This document shows, one piece after another, positions 13,027-23,670 of a DNA stretch of 64,000 nucleotides. The stretch covers positions 496,001 to 560,000 of the forward strand of contig NW_025920104.1 in assembly GCF_902686445.1 (NCBI RefSeq). The letters run 5' to 3'. Every line of letters begins with the position of its first letter. Within the stretch, counting starts at the first letter, position 1. A program made the position numbers and the translations under genes. The notes under the pieces are model-generated. The model was not told the DNA's origin, did no database searches, and saw only the letters and a program-made list of their open reading frames with translations. This stretch comes from Sciurus carolinensis. Lineage: Eukaryota; Chordata; Mammalia; Rodentia; Sciuridae.

Positions 13027-13113
13027 GAGCCCAGAGCACAGTCCACTGCCCTGAGGACTTCTTAATAGGCTGTTCACACCCTGTGCAGGAGTCAGTCCCA
13101 GTCAAGACACAGC

Positions 13114-13168
13114 ATGAACTTGAGGGCCCCCACTCAACACCTGGGGCTTCTGCTGCTCTGCCTCCCAG
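13114..13168 (+). pseudogene. Leader exon (L-PART1) of V-kappa pseudogene 1
   Basis: ATG at 13114 opens a 55-base exon whose product has the hydrophobic core LGLLLLCLP. It ends in a good donor, CCCAG|GTAAGG. This exon alone is intact, with no stop and the usual split glycine codon. Confidence 0.85.
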
Positions 13169-13460
13169 GTAAGGAGGGACAGCACTTGATATTTACTCAG
13201 TGCAGTGGGGTCAGGGAAGTCCTGTTGAAACATGACAATTGCTGTGGACATTATTTAGTTTCCCATGTCATGTGATAGATGTGGTACCCAGATGATCCAG
13301 TCTCCATCCTCCCTGTCTCCATTTCGAGGAGACAGAGTCAACCTCCTTTGCTGTGCAAGTCAGGATATTGGCTATAATTTACACTGGTACCAACTGAAAC
13401 CAAAACAAGTTACTAAGTTCCTGATATATTTTGCAGCCAATTTGTAGTCTGGTGAGATAA

Positions 13461-14590
13461 ATTTAAAGAAAACATATCTCTTTCTTTAAATTGTAACTTC
13501 TTTCTCCAACAGTGATCATACAGCTTTCAGTTATTCCTCATGAACTTTTTTATATGTCATTCCTACTGGATGAAGTGTGCATCCATCATACTACAGACTC
13601 ATAGTATAAAAACCCCACAATGCATAACCACAGACACTTCTCAGATTCAAAACACTGACAAGTGTATGGTCAACCTTGCATACTCTGCTGTAATGACCTC
13701 TTCACCCTTCCTAGGCCCATACACCTGTACTAGTTCATCCCATATGTGTGAACCTCTCCCTCATCTTACCCCCTCTCAGCAACCACAATGAGACAACAGT
13801 GCCACTTCTCCCATGTGTAGACAACAAGCTAACATTTGCAAGCCTCTACCCTCTAGGCTGGCCTGCCACCACTCCTCATGGATACCATGTTCAGATTCTA
13901 CTTCATCTTCTGTTTGGATGGCTCCTCATCCTATCTGGATCCCAAAGCTGAAATCTAGGCATTGAATTCTCTTTTGTCTTTGGAAGTAGAGAATAGGTGG
14001 TAAAGAAGGAGCATGCACACTTAGGTAACAGTAAACTCAAGGGCACATAAGGTGTGTTTTCAAGAAAGGCCTCTGCTGCTCAAGGGAGGAACTTGAATGA
14101 AGATCTTTGAAACCAAAATGGAAATATTGGCAGATTTCACAGGGATCCTCCAACATGAGAATGCCTGACTATATGCAGAGCTAGAATGGGATTGCCCATT
14201 TTCCAGAGGCAGAGGGAGGACATCCCAAGGGATGCACTGGATGGAAGTGATGAACTGAGAACTCATAGGTAGAGGAGAACACAGGGTTGAGCTGGAGATG
14301 ACATGAAAGGAAAAGCTGATGCCTGGTGTTGGAGCATTTCCTTCCACATCACCATGGTTGCATGGTGATTCCTCTATAACACATTGCATTGGAGGAAAGT
14401 AGTGAGGGTAACTTACTTTGCCGCAACAGATAATCAGAGAATCTCAGCAATCATGAATCTTTATTCTAAATTATAGCAAGAGCTGCCAAATTCATGGATT
14501 GTAAAAAGTGTACATTTCTTTATTTCCAACAAGTGCTACCTAAGATGGAGAGATCAAGAAGTGATGTGATGCACTATGAAAAAGAGAATG
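13461..14590. other. Intergenic spacer between V-kappa pseudogenes 1 and 2
   Basis: No exon or clear repeat is seen. Homology to a V segment stops at about 13455 and resumes with the 5' flank of pseudogene 2 near 14590. Confidence 0.45.
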
Positions 14591-14753
14591 GAAAAATGGT
14601 CAGCAGACTAACCCTGTCCTCTGTCTCCCAGGGAGAAATATATTTTCAGCAGGCAAATCTGTGCTGTCTTGATCTCATCTGGGACATATGGGGACACTTG
14701 TTCATGGAGAGGAGCCAGCCTCTAGCTGTGCCAAGCCCTGCACATCCCTGATG

Positions 14754-14761
14754 ATTTGCAT
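14754..14761 (+). promoter_or_regulatory. Octamer ATTTGCAT of V-kappa pseudogene 2
   Basis: A perfect kappa promoter octamer, 96 bases before the leader ATG at 14850, with a TATA-like tcttaatgg about 45 bases downstream. The surrounding sequence matches pseudogene 1. Confidence 0.85.
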
Positions 14762-14849
14762 GTGCCCAGAACACAGCCCACTACCTTGAGAATATCTTAA
14801 TGGACTGGTCACACCCTTTGCAGGAAGTTAATCCCAGTCAGGACACAGC

Positions 14850-14904
14850 ATGGACTTGAGGAACCCTGTTCGGCTTCTGGGATTCCTACTGCTCTACCTC
14901 CCAG
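14850..14904 (+). pseudogene. Leader exon of V-kappa pseudogene 2
   Basis: A 55-base exon encoding MDLRNPVRLLGFLLLYLP with a GTAAGG donor. It is intact by itself. Confidence 0.85.
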
Positions 14905-15327
14905 GTAAGGTGGGGCAACACTGGGGATTTGTTCTGCACGGTGTGGTCAGTGATGCCAGGGTATTCACAGAAGTTCTCTTGTAACATGCCTACTTATGTG
15001 GATATTTATTTTTTTGTTTCTAATATCAAGTTCCAGATGCAAAATTACAATGACCCAGTCTCCACCCTTCCTGTCTAAAACTGAAAGAGACAGAGTCACC
15101 ATCACTTTTCGGGCAAGTCAGGCTGTTAGTAATTGGTTAGCCTGGTATCAGAAGAAACCAAGGAGAGTTCCTAAGCTCATTATCTATTTTGCAATCAGTT
15201 TACAATCTGGGACCCTATCAAGGTTCGGCAGTAGTGGAACTGGGACAAATTTCATTCTCACCACCAGCAACCTGCAGTCTTAAGATATTGCCACTTATTA
15301 CTCTCAACAGTATAACAGTCCCCCTTC

Positions 15328-15355
15328 CAGAGTAATACAGGCCATGAAATAATCC
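15328..15355 (+). other. Degenerate kappa recombination signal (12-spacer)
   Basis: Aligned against the good signal of pseudogene 3, this reads heptamer-like CAGAGTA (two mismatches to CACAGTG), a 12-base spacer atacaggccatg, and nonamer-like AAATAATCC. The heptamer changes would be expected to abolish RAG recognition. Confidence 0.75.
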
Positions 15356-15360
15356 TCCCA

Positions 15361-15600
15361 GGGAAGCAGAAGTGTGAGGCTGAGTTGTACCAGCTGCTCC
15401 TCCTGCTGCCTCCACCTGCTGAGAGCACTTCTCAAAAGCAGCCAGGCTCTGAAGGTCTCTGAAATGTTTTGATAGAAGGGGAGAGGGAGGGTCCTCTGCA
15501 TCACCTCTCAGTCCCAGCAGGACAGAGATGACCACACCAATTCTGAAAAAATAGATCATCACACCTTGGAGTATGGGAGTTCAGAGAGTGATGGACAAGC
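15361..15600 (+). repeat. V-kappa 3' flank, duplicated unit
   Basis: The 3' flank after the recombination signal (tgaggctgagttgtaccagctgc... gctgagagcacttctc... gcagccaggctctga) is shared with 20628-20850 and with the isolated copy at 40740-40940. It marks segmental duplication of whole V units. Confidence 0.75.
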
Positions 15601-17917
15601 CATGCCAGGTATCCTGGTTATGAACTTTATAATATAGGAAAAGAGAGAAAACTGTAATCTTTCAATGTCTGATGATGATGGTGAAAGTTGTAGAAAAACA
15701 CAAACAGATTCTGGAAGTTATTGATTCTTTGGTTCACCTCTGAAGCCTGAGTAATCTGATATTCACATCCTAAGCCACATGTGTTTCAGTACAGTGAATT
15801 GAGACTATAAACTAAATTTTTGGAAGCTCTGTTTATTTGAGATGATGATTAGTGAAACTGGTGCTAGAAATGGGATAATTCTTGTTCTTCCCCCAAAGTT
15901 AAGATACTGTTAGAACTGACAACAGGACTTCCAGATCACCTGTGAGATCATCAATTCTGTCTTCCAGATACAACCGAATAGTTCTGAGGATGCCAAAGAG
16001 ATGCAAAATTTTCACCACCTTTTAAATCAGAATACATAACACTGTATTTTCTCTGAAATAAAAGAGATTAGTGATCTTCAGGATGACACCAGATACTGGG
16101 ACTTGCACCTGCAGTGACAAGGCTCCTTAGCAGCTGGAGATGTGTCATCTTGATCATGAAGCCACAGAAAGATTTTCATGAATGTTTTGGGGAAAAGAGA
16201 CTTGTGTTTTCTATACAGACCCTATGCTGGCTATAACCATGTGGAGCAAGATTATATAAAAGGAGAAAATCTTAGGGATAAAAAGGCAGTACCAAAGAGC
16301 AGTTTGGGGCCAGTACCAAGGAGCAGTCAAACACCCCCTGATTTCTACACACAATCAGAAATATGGACCAGTCTTGTTGGCTTTGCCTGTAGCTCTCGCT
16401 TGGTTCACTCTACTACTCTCTTTTCCCTGCATGCTCCTGACCTTGTAATTAAGTCTAGCACATCTCAAAATGTTAATTTTCTTATGCCTCATAAATAATG
16501 ACTGGAAGTGGTCAATAAAAGTGCAGTGGAAGGGAAGATGAACCAAATGACTTGTACCCCAGGAATAACTCCATGGTTACTCAGCTTCTTACCAAACATA
16601 TGGAAGAGACAGATATGATGTGGCACTTTAATTCCAGTCTTAATGGCAGAATCCCCACTGATGGCTGTCACCATTCCCCTGAAAACTGTGCACCACTACC
16701 TAATTTAACCTCAACCCTGAACAGTTCAGAAAAACATGTATGGGTTTTACATTTAAAGAAAGAAAATAACACAATGTGTTGTAAGTGTGCAACAAAGAAC
16801 ATATAACTATCAACTAACAGTAAAATTCTCAGGGTTTCTCTGCACATGTGGCCAGAAGAGGGGTCCCATGCATGGCCACATGTCCTGGAAATCATGTCCT
16901 GAGTAAATGAAGAGGCCCATGAATGGGCCTGGAATCTCCTGCTGCCCTCTCTACACCCTGCTGCCCTCTGTACACCCTGCCTAACTGGAAGGGCTGTGGA
17001 CAGGGACACAGGTTATTCTGGCCACTAGCAGTCACACTTCCTTCAAGGCCCCTGAAAGTCTGAAAGTCTTTCTCTCACCACTAGGGGACAAACCTCCCTC
17101 CAGATGCTGCTCCTGCCCAGGGGCTGCTTACAATCTGGGGACTTCTCAGGGGCACAGTTGGGGGCAGCTCTGAAATCACACACTCTCTTCCCTTTCCATC
17201 CCTTCTCTCTTGTTCCTGGGTTCCTCGAGACTTTTTCCTCTGCACTCCTGCTTGGGTTCTCTCTGTCCTGCCCCCTCCTACTTTGAATCCATACCTGTAA
17301 ATTCTTATTCCACACATGGCTGTCCTCATATGAGTCACAACCCTGTTCTCTTGCACATCCTGGCCCTTGGCCTGCTTTATGAATACACTCCTTGAATTCT
17401 CATGGGATAGTCAAAGATGGTGCATGGTGATCTTTAGAGACCAGATAGGACAACAGCAGCAGAAACTGTATGTGTGATCAACATAGTCCATTGTGAGCAT
17501 AGTCCCTGCATCATATGAGCTGTGAAGCTGCCAGAGGCTCCCCTGTCTCTCCAGTCAGAGGGTGGTCACCAGCAGCCATGGATGGGTTTCTCCTGTGGCC
17601 ATGCAGTCACTGAGCAGCTGTTCTGCCCCTGGCAGTGGGAAAGTCACCAGGGAGCAGTGGTCCATGCCCAGCTCTGGACACAGAACTTCTGTCCCCTTGG
17701 GGACAAGAACTGCTACCCAGTTCTGTGATACATGTTTCTATGCACAACTAGAGCCCCTCAGGTTACCCAGTGTCCTGAGAAAATGGAAGGTCATTGTTCC
17801 AGGAAGCAGGAGCACAGGGCAGACCATGTTGCTCAGTTCTCTGGGGTGAGGAGGATTCCATGAGTTGTGGGACAGATGTTGGATGTCAATGTCCAAGCTC
17901 ACTGTAGCAGACTTATG
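15601..17917. other. Intergenic, nothing recognised
   Basis: No supported gene. Several open frames of 60-113 codons occur on both strands in mutually overlapping positions, with no recognisable domain. Confidence 0.4.
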
Positions 17918-18113
17918 GTCAGGCATAACTGGTAGCACAAGACTCTAATCCCATCTGCTTTAGAGGCTGAGGGAGGAGAAACACAGGTATGAGGCTGGTT
18001 TGAGCAACTTACATGCCATCTCAAATAAAATTTTTAAAACTTGCTATGGAGTTCCTAGATTGCCTAGCAACTCTGAAGTCCTGATTGGATCACCAGAACT
18101 AAAACAAACAAAT
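17918..18113 (+). repeat. Degenerate B1/ID dimeric SINE
   Basis: Contains gactctaatcccatctgctttagaggctgagg (B1/7SL-like half) and then ctagattgcctagcaactctgaagtcctg (ID-like half) with an A-rich tail aaaacaaacaaataaaaaag. It is considerably decayed. Confidence 0.55.
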
Positions 18114-19548
18114 AAAAAAGCAAAATAAAAATACCTAAAAACCATACATTATAAAAATAATCACAGTACGATGTGCACATATACAAATACTTTTTTACTG
18201 GTGCATATTTATACAGATATAGCTATACACATTGTAACTTTATGTAGTACATGCATGGTGTACAGTACTCCTTTAATTTCCAAGCACATTTAAACTATGA
18301 GTGGGAGTAGGCTGTGGTAAGTGTTTGCTGAGCCTCCTCTTTGGCACCCCCAGGGTCTCTGCCTTCAGGACCAGTGAGGTCAGAACTGAGCACAACCACC
18401 CAGAGACCCAGGCCCAGTTCTGACTCCTGATCTTTTTCTCACCCTGGCTTTGGGTTCTCTGCTTGACTCAGCAGCCACAGGGGTCTTGAGCACCTTCCTT
18501 CACTAGATCCCCTGCCAGTCAGCCCAAGGGCAGGGCTTGTGATTTCCCAGGTCCTTAACACTATTTCTCTGGAGATCAGCTGCTTCCTCACAACCCAAGG
18601 CCAGAGCCTGAAGCTCTCAGATAGCGCCAGCCTGAGCTCAGACCTGGTTTAGCCCCGGCTCCAGCCTCTCCCAGTCCAGTGCCTGAAGGACTGTGCTGGA
18701 TTTTAATGCACAGACCTCATTTCCACAAATGTCAACCAAGGTTGTCAACAGAAAATTCAGAATGTGACTCCATATTCATCCTCAGGTCCTGGCTTGCTCC
18801 AACCCTCCAGACAAAGATTGCCTTGGGACCTTACTTTTCTGTTCAATTCCACTTAGAAGCATAGTGAAGTTCAGAGGGTGGAGTTCTCCACACACACAAC
18901 TGTGCCTTCTGCAATTTATTGACCACAAGCTCTGTGCTACTGTGCATGGTGAGGACAGGTGAGCCTCTCCCAGTCCAGGGAAGGAGCAGGTAGTGGGGGC
19001 ACATGGGATCCTCTTAGAGGCCTATAAAAGCAGTGAGAGTTCATATGGTTTCTCGAGGATTTTGATCCTCATGAACAGAATTTAGCAGAAACTCTTGACT
19101 GAGAACATCTCCATGGAACAGATATGAAGGATGTGAACTGAAACTTACACAGCCCTCCCTGGCCCAGGATGCATTAAGCCCAAGTTTGAACATCCAATGT
19201 GGTGAAGACTGTAAAACACAAATATAGTGAACCTGTATCTTTTCTGTTTTCACTGAAATATTGCAAATTCCCACAAGCTCAAACCTTATGAGTTTACTTG
19301 TTAAACCTTTTCAAGAGTGATGAAAGAAACTAAAGCTTGCTTCTAAAATCATTCTAATTTCTCTAGAAAAGACACTTAGACACCTGTCTGGGCTTGTGGC
19401 CAGTTCTTCTGGAGAGAGGCAGCTCTTCTGGAGAGAGGCATTGGAGAGACTGAGGCAGGAGGGACTGGAATTATGATAGAATTCCTCCTTCCCTGTTGTA
19501 TTCCTGTTTTCAAAGGCTATAACAGAATTGTTCTTAAGAAACCTTAGA
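18114..19548. other. Intergenic, nothing recognised
   Basis: A/T-rich at the left, more G/C-rich at 18330-18700. I see no exon structure, RNA gene or named repeat. Confidence 0.4.
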
Positions 19549-19757
19549 GCTGGATGCATGGGTGTGCACCTGTATTTCCACTGGCTATGGAGGGTGAGGA
19601 AGGGTGCTCTCAAGATCAAATCCAGTCTCAGCAATTTAGCAATGCACTAAGTCATTTAACAAGACCCTGTCTCAAAGTTTTTAAAAATATATAAATAGGC
19701 CTGGGGATGTTGCTCAGTGACTAGGAATCCCTGGCTTCAATCTGTAGTACACCAAAA
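19549..19757 (+). repeat. B1-ID dimeric SINE
   Basis: First half: gctggatgcatgggtgtgcacctgt... agcaatttagc... caagaccctgtctc. Second half: ggcctggggatgttgctcagtgac... cttcaatctgtagtac, an ID/tRNA-type unit. This dimer architecture is known from squirrel-family and related rodents and is the best taxonomic clue in the window. Confidence 0.8.
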
Positions 19758-19760
19758 TAA

Positions 19761-19769
19761 AGGAAAGGA

Positions 19770-19832
<63 letters not shown>

Positions 19833-19850
19833 GAAGGAAGGAAGGAAGGA
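19761..19850 (+). repeat. (GAAA)n / (GGAA)n microsatellite
   Basis: A long gaaagaaag tract grown from the SINE's A-rich tail, changing to ggaaggaagg at its right end. The lysine/glutamate open frame over it is an artefact of the repeat. Confidence 0.95.
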
Positions 19851-20173
19851 GGGAGACAGGGAGGGAAGTAGAAAGGAAGAAAAGAAGAATGGAAAAAGAA
19901 ATACTATAAACCATTTTCTTAATGATAAAGAGAGAAATAGGTCACCACTAACAGGACAGTGGAATGATCTGTCCTGTGGCTCACAGGGGGGAAACGTTTT
20001 CTGCAGGCAAATCTATGCTGTCCTAATATGACCTGGGACACCTGGAACATGGGGCCTGTGCTAAGTGACAGATGAGTCAGGAATGCAGCTGTTCCCAGCT
20101 CTGCCCAGCCCTGAGGACTTCTCAATAGATTGGCCACACCTTGTGCAGGAGTCAGTCACAGTCAGGACACAAC

Positions 20174-20227
20174 ATGGACATGAGAGTCCCTGCTCAGCTC
20201 CTGGGTCTCCAGCTGCTTGCCTCCCAG
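20174..20227 (+). pseudogene. Leader exon of V-kappa pseudogene 3, frameshifted
   Basis: 54 bases rather than 55: one base is missing in the ...ctgcttgcctcccag end. The donor is GC instead of GT. GC donors can function, so the frame loss is the more serious defect. Confidence 0.8.
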
Positions 20228-20599
20228 GCAAGAAGAGACAGCACTGAGGATGTACTCAAAGCAGTGTGGTCACTACTGACTGCCTTTGCCCAGAAGTCTT
20301 CTGACAGCATGTCTACTTGTGCAAATCTTTGTTTTATTTTGTTTTTTCAAATATCAGGTTCCAGATGTGAAATCCAGTTGACTCAATCTCCATCCTGCCC
20401 ATCTAAATTTCCAGGAGACAGGGTCACAGTTACTTGCCAAGCATGTCTGAGTATTATCAGTTATTTACACTGATATCAGCAGAAGCCACAGCAAGTGCCT
20501 AAGCTTCTCATCTACTATGTAACCAATTTGCAACCTGAAGTACCATAGAGTTAGTGGCATAGAGTAAATGGCATAGAGGCAGTGGATTATTTCCATTCC

Positions 20600-20627
20600 C
20601 ACAGTGATACAGGCTATGACACAAACC
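20600..20627 (+). other. Kappa recombination signal, near consensus (12-spacer)
   Basis: Heptamer CACAGTG (20600-20606), 12-base spacer atacaggctatg, nonamer ACACAAACC (20619-20627). The heptamer is perfect, and the nonamer differs from the kappa consensus at one position. It sits directly after the truncated V exon. Confidence 0.88.
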
Positions 20628-20850
20628 TCCCAGGGAAGAAGATGTGTGAGACTGGGCTACCCCTGATTCTCTTTCTGTTGCCTACATCTGCTGAGAGCAC
20701 TGCTCAGAGGCAGCCAGGCTCTGAGGGCACTAGAGGGTTTTAGGAGATTGAAGTAGGGAGTTCTTCTGAACCCTCACTCTCTTTCCTCTGCTCAGCAGCA
20801 GCAGACAGACATGGAAATTCATCTCCTTTCTTATTAAGGGACATGCATTA
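20628..20850 (+). repeat. V-kappa 3' flank, duplicated unit
   Basis: Shares tgtgagactgggc... tgctgagagcactgctcag... cagccaggctctgag with 15361-15600 and 40740-40940. Confidence 0.7.
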
Positions 20851-21489
20851 CTGCACCTGAGGAGAGAGGTTATGGCATTGATTTAGATTCAAACAGCACA
20901 GATGAAGCTGCTGTAGGAATTCCATGCATGAATTTTTTAAGAGAGGAGAATGATAACCTAAATGACAGTCTTCTGTTTTTCTTTTATTTTTCCTAATAAT
21001 TATATGAATCTGTAGATTGCAGTGTGAATTTTCTATACCTATGTACACTGTTTGATCATGGAATCTTGAAATTCTCACATTCTTCACCTTAGAAATTCAT
21101 CATTTGTTTGTGGTGAGTGTTTCTAATTCCTGAGTATTTGGCAATAAAATACACAGATAATAGAAATGAAGATGTGCTCTGGTCCTTCCCAGCCATCAGT
21201 GTGTCTCTGCCATAGAAGGTGTAAACCCTCTGCTCATGAGGCCCTCATCCTTTCTGTGATCCCAGTGGTGGAGATGGAGGTGCTGTCAGTTCTAAAACCC
21301 TCCCAGGGACTTCTCTGTTCTCACCTGTGTGCACAGGTCTTAGCACAAGTGCTGGGGCTGGTACAGGATCCTTTCTACTTGGCCTCTTAGTGATCAACTC
21401 TACAGGAAACCAGGAGTGGAAAATGCTAATGGCAGATTTGCTCCAGAAATGACATTGATGATGGGGATTGACAGCTGGGGCCCAGCATT
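20851..21489. other. Intergenic, nothing recognised
   Basis: No exon or repeat is called here. Confidence 0.4.
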
Positions 21490-21835
21490 TTAGTCACTTT
21501 TATCACCACTGTGATAGAACAGCCTGACAAGAACAATCTCAGAGAAGGGAAGTTTATTTTGTGCTCATGGTTTCAATGGTTCATGTCATAGATGGATCTG
21601 GGCCCAAGGTAGACAGAACATCATGGCAAAAGGGTGTGGAGTAGAAAAGAATCTCAGGACCTGGCAGTCAGGACCAGAGAGAAAGAGCACAAGGAGCCAT
21701 GGACAAGATATAACCCAAAAAACCATGCCCACATGACTATTTCCTCCACACACACCCTGTGCAGAGAATCCCCTCTCCTCAGTCACAGCAGGACACATAT
21801 GATACTATCTGTCCTAATTTAATTAAGAACATAAA
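21490..21835 (-). repeat. MaLR-like LTR, minus strand
   Basis: Begins near accactgtgatagaacagcc, continues gggaagtttattttgtgctc and cagaacatcatggcaaaagg, and closes with an actatttcctcc... stretch. The order matches the fuller copy at 24820-25235. On the minus strand tttatt is the polyadenylation signal. Confidence 0.6.
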
Positions 21836-22999
21836 CCCTACAAACTGAGGGATGTTGGACACAAAAAGAACTAGAACTTTTACAGCAACAAATGCACTCT
21901 TGAGTGTCAAGCAGAAATCCTTCTTCAGTGCAGGGAATGAGAATCTAAATGGCATTCTTTCAAACAGTATGGACTATGTTAGCCAAAGCTATGAAAACAA
22001 ACAAAAAAAAACCATTAAAAATCTGATATCATAATTGAGGGATTCTCTGCTCTTCTTTCAGAGGCCAGAGCACATCTGTCCAACAAAATCCATGCAGGCA
22101 TTATTTTAATGTAGATAGTTAGAGTTCACCTAACCACTTTTGAAAGACTGGAGGATTTTATATGCATGGCAGCAGATGCTATAAATGGGAGATTGTCTCA
22201 TGCTCCCAAGAATCCAGAGCTCACCTGCCACTGATGGCACAGGCTGTTGGCACTTGTATCCTCTGACCTGTGTGGGAGCCCAGTTGTGGGACTGATGCCT
22301 CAGATGCCTGCAGCACATCACTGGTGTTTCACCAGTCCTCACCATGGTCCAAATATCTGCCTGCAAATCCAATGTTTGGTGTAAAATTTTCCTCTTTTAA
22401 CTTCTCACTCTAAGATAAGTGAACTCATGAAGCATCTCCACAGAATGCAGAGAGGAAAAGCATCCTGGGTATTGTGCTTCCAAAAGCCCTGGTGACGACA
22501 GCAGTCAAAGCTGACCTACTGAAATGGTCACTGCTTCCCAACACTTGGAATATCTCAGGAAGGGCAGGGCCCAGAATATTTTCATAGGTGTCCCACAATA
22601 CCATGTGTAATTTAGAATCATATCTAGAAAGCTTCATTAAGTTGTAGATACACATAAAATGAAGAGATTTCAAGCAGCATATCAGGTCCTTGCACAATCC
22701 ACTGAAAAATTCTTCATGACAAAAAGAGAAGCAAAACCAGCTAAATGTTGATGTAGCATTGTTTGCCCTGCTACTCAAAATCTGCCAAGAACTCAGCAGC
22801 AGCACCAGAGTCCTCATGGTATGGAAGCACCTCAAATGTACTAGGTAAGGTCCTGCATTTCAGCAAGTATTTTGGCTGATGTGATTGTAAGTATCAACCT
22901 ACTATTAGAAGGTTTTACTTTAAGAGAATTTTCTGTAGCTCCAATGAATCCACATGAGACAATTTTAATTAAAAGTCATTTTAGCAGTAAAAACAGGAA
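21836..22999. other. Intergenic, includes one unassigned minus-strand ORF
   Basis: The only frame of note is a 136-codon minus-strand ORF at 22425-22835. From an internal methionine its product begins with a signal-peptide-like stretch (MRTLVLLLSSWQILSSRA) and is cysteine- and phenylalanine-rich. I do not recognise the family, and see no TATA box, splice signals or neighbouring exons. It may well be a chance frame. Confidence 0.3.
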
Positions 23000-23375
23000 A
23001 TTCTATTTATGTTATTTCTGTTACCACAATAAAACACCTGACCCAAGTTAACAAAAGAGGTCTAATGGTTTTCCACACTGAAAGTGCATGACTTGGCAGT
23101 CCCATCTGTTGTCATCAGGTTAGGACCCATGGTCTTGGTTAAACTGTAGTAAGTGGGAAGAAAACCAGCTGCATGCTGCAGTGGCCAATCCTGTGGTGTG
23201 GCCTTGCTTTATGACAACCCTCTCTGGAGAAGACTCCCTTCTTCAATGGGACCAGGACTAGTCCTTTCCAGGAACACAGTCCCAGTCACCTGTCAAGGCT
23301 CACCGGGTCCCACTTCTGAAAGGTCCACCACCTCTTCACCTGGCCACACTGAACTGATGCTCATATGGAAATCAT
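23000..23375 (-). repeat. Possible MaLR-like LTR, minus strand
   Basis: Starts with gttaccacaataaaacacctg, includes tctaatggttttccacactg, and ends with cttctgaaaggtccaccacc, all in the order seen in minus-strand MaLR-type copies. It is strongly diverged. Confidence 0.4.
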
Positions 23376-23419
23376 GGTGAAAAGTTCGAGTCAAAACCTT
23401 AGCAATGTCTGTAATTACT

Positions 23420-23560
23420 TTTAATTTTGGTACCTGGGATTGAACCAAAGATCTCTTAACTTCTGAGCCATATTCTGGGCCCTTTTCATGTTTTACTTTG
23501 ATACAGGCTCTTGCTAAGTTGCTTAGGGCCTTGCAAAATGCTTGTAAAAGAGCTGATTTT
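23420..23560 (-). repeat. ID/B1 SINE, minus strand, followed by (GA)n
   Basis: ttttaattttggtacctggg attgaacc is the reverse complement of the ID-like half. The B1-like part follows (caggctcttgctaagttgc). A (GA)n microsatellite starts just beyond, at 23575-23637. Confidence 0.6.
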
Positions 23561-23573
23561 AGCAAAGTATAAT

Positions 23574-23574
<1 letters not shown>

Positions 23575-23626
<52 letters not shown>

Positions 23627-23670
23627 GAGAGAGAGAGATGGAAAAAAAGAAAGAGAAAAAGAGAAATGGA
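23575..23670 (+). repeat. (GA)n microsatellite
   Basis: About 60 bases of uninterrupted GA followed by an A/G-rich tail. The arginine/glutamate ORF across it is an artefact. Confidence 0.95.

Larger units (their letters stand above)
12840..13460 (+). pseudogene. V-kappa pseudogene 1 (promoter, leader, truncated V exon)
   Basis: An immunoglobulin kappa variable segment, V-kappa-1-like by its leader. The octamer is intact at 13019-13026, the leader exon is 13114-13168 and a partial V exon runs 13277 to about 13455. The V part shows framework 1 ([12 protein letters not shown], then GDRV), two cysteines in tandem at the position of the first disulfide cysteine, the CDR1 tryptophan context LHWYQ, and framework 2 ending [12 protein letters not shown] replaces the usual glutamine codon at 13445-13447. 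Homology ends a few bases later: CDR2 remainder, framework 3, CDR3 and recombination signal are absent. The V exon acceptor is also degraded, since the usual leader part 2 is cut to an AGA TGT remnant. It cannot rearrange or encode a chain. Confidence 0.9.
14590..15360 (+). pseudogene. V-kappa pseudogene 2, full length but broken
   Basis: The most complete of the three. It has an octamer at 14754-14761, leader exon 14850-14904 with donor CCAG|GTAAGG, V exon about 15030-15327 and a decayed 12-spacer recombination signal at 15328-15355. Framework 1 reads [14 protein letters not shown]1 to framework 2 reads [17 protein letters not shown], followed by PKLIIYFA. Lesions: the first disulfide cysteine is phenylalanine (TITFRAS); framework 3 is shortened and altered ([11 protein letters not shown]); a TAA at 15281-15283 ends the frame after NLQS; and the second cysteine is serine in the ATYYSQQY context. 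The acceptor is also changed (see findings). Leader and V exon are each readable for most of their length, so inactivation may be fairly recent. Confidence 0.92.
19950..20640 (+). pseudogene. V-kappa pseudogene 3, promoterless with intact recombination signal
   Basis: The leader (20174-20227) encodes MDMRVPAQLLGLQLL, very close to V-kappa-1 leaders, but has lost one base near its end, shifting the frame, and its donor is GC (CAG|GCAAGA). The V exon begins at 20358 after a good acceptor (atatcag) with GSRCEIQLTQSPS. The first cysteine is kept (TVTCQA) and CDR1 is odd (LSIISYLH). The invariant framework 2 tryptophan is TGA at 20471-20473. Framework 2 remains readable after the stop (YQQKPQQVPKLLIYY). 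Most of framework 3 and CDR3 is replaced by a short tagagttagtggcatagag segment. Upstream, about 40 bases that contain the octamer in pseudogenes 1 and 2 are missing. Confidence 0.9.

Noticed and set aside
19714..20031. Lysine/glutamate and phenylalanine/leucine ORFs over GAAA repeats
   Set aside because: Microsatellite artefact.
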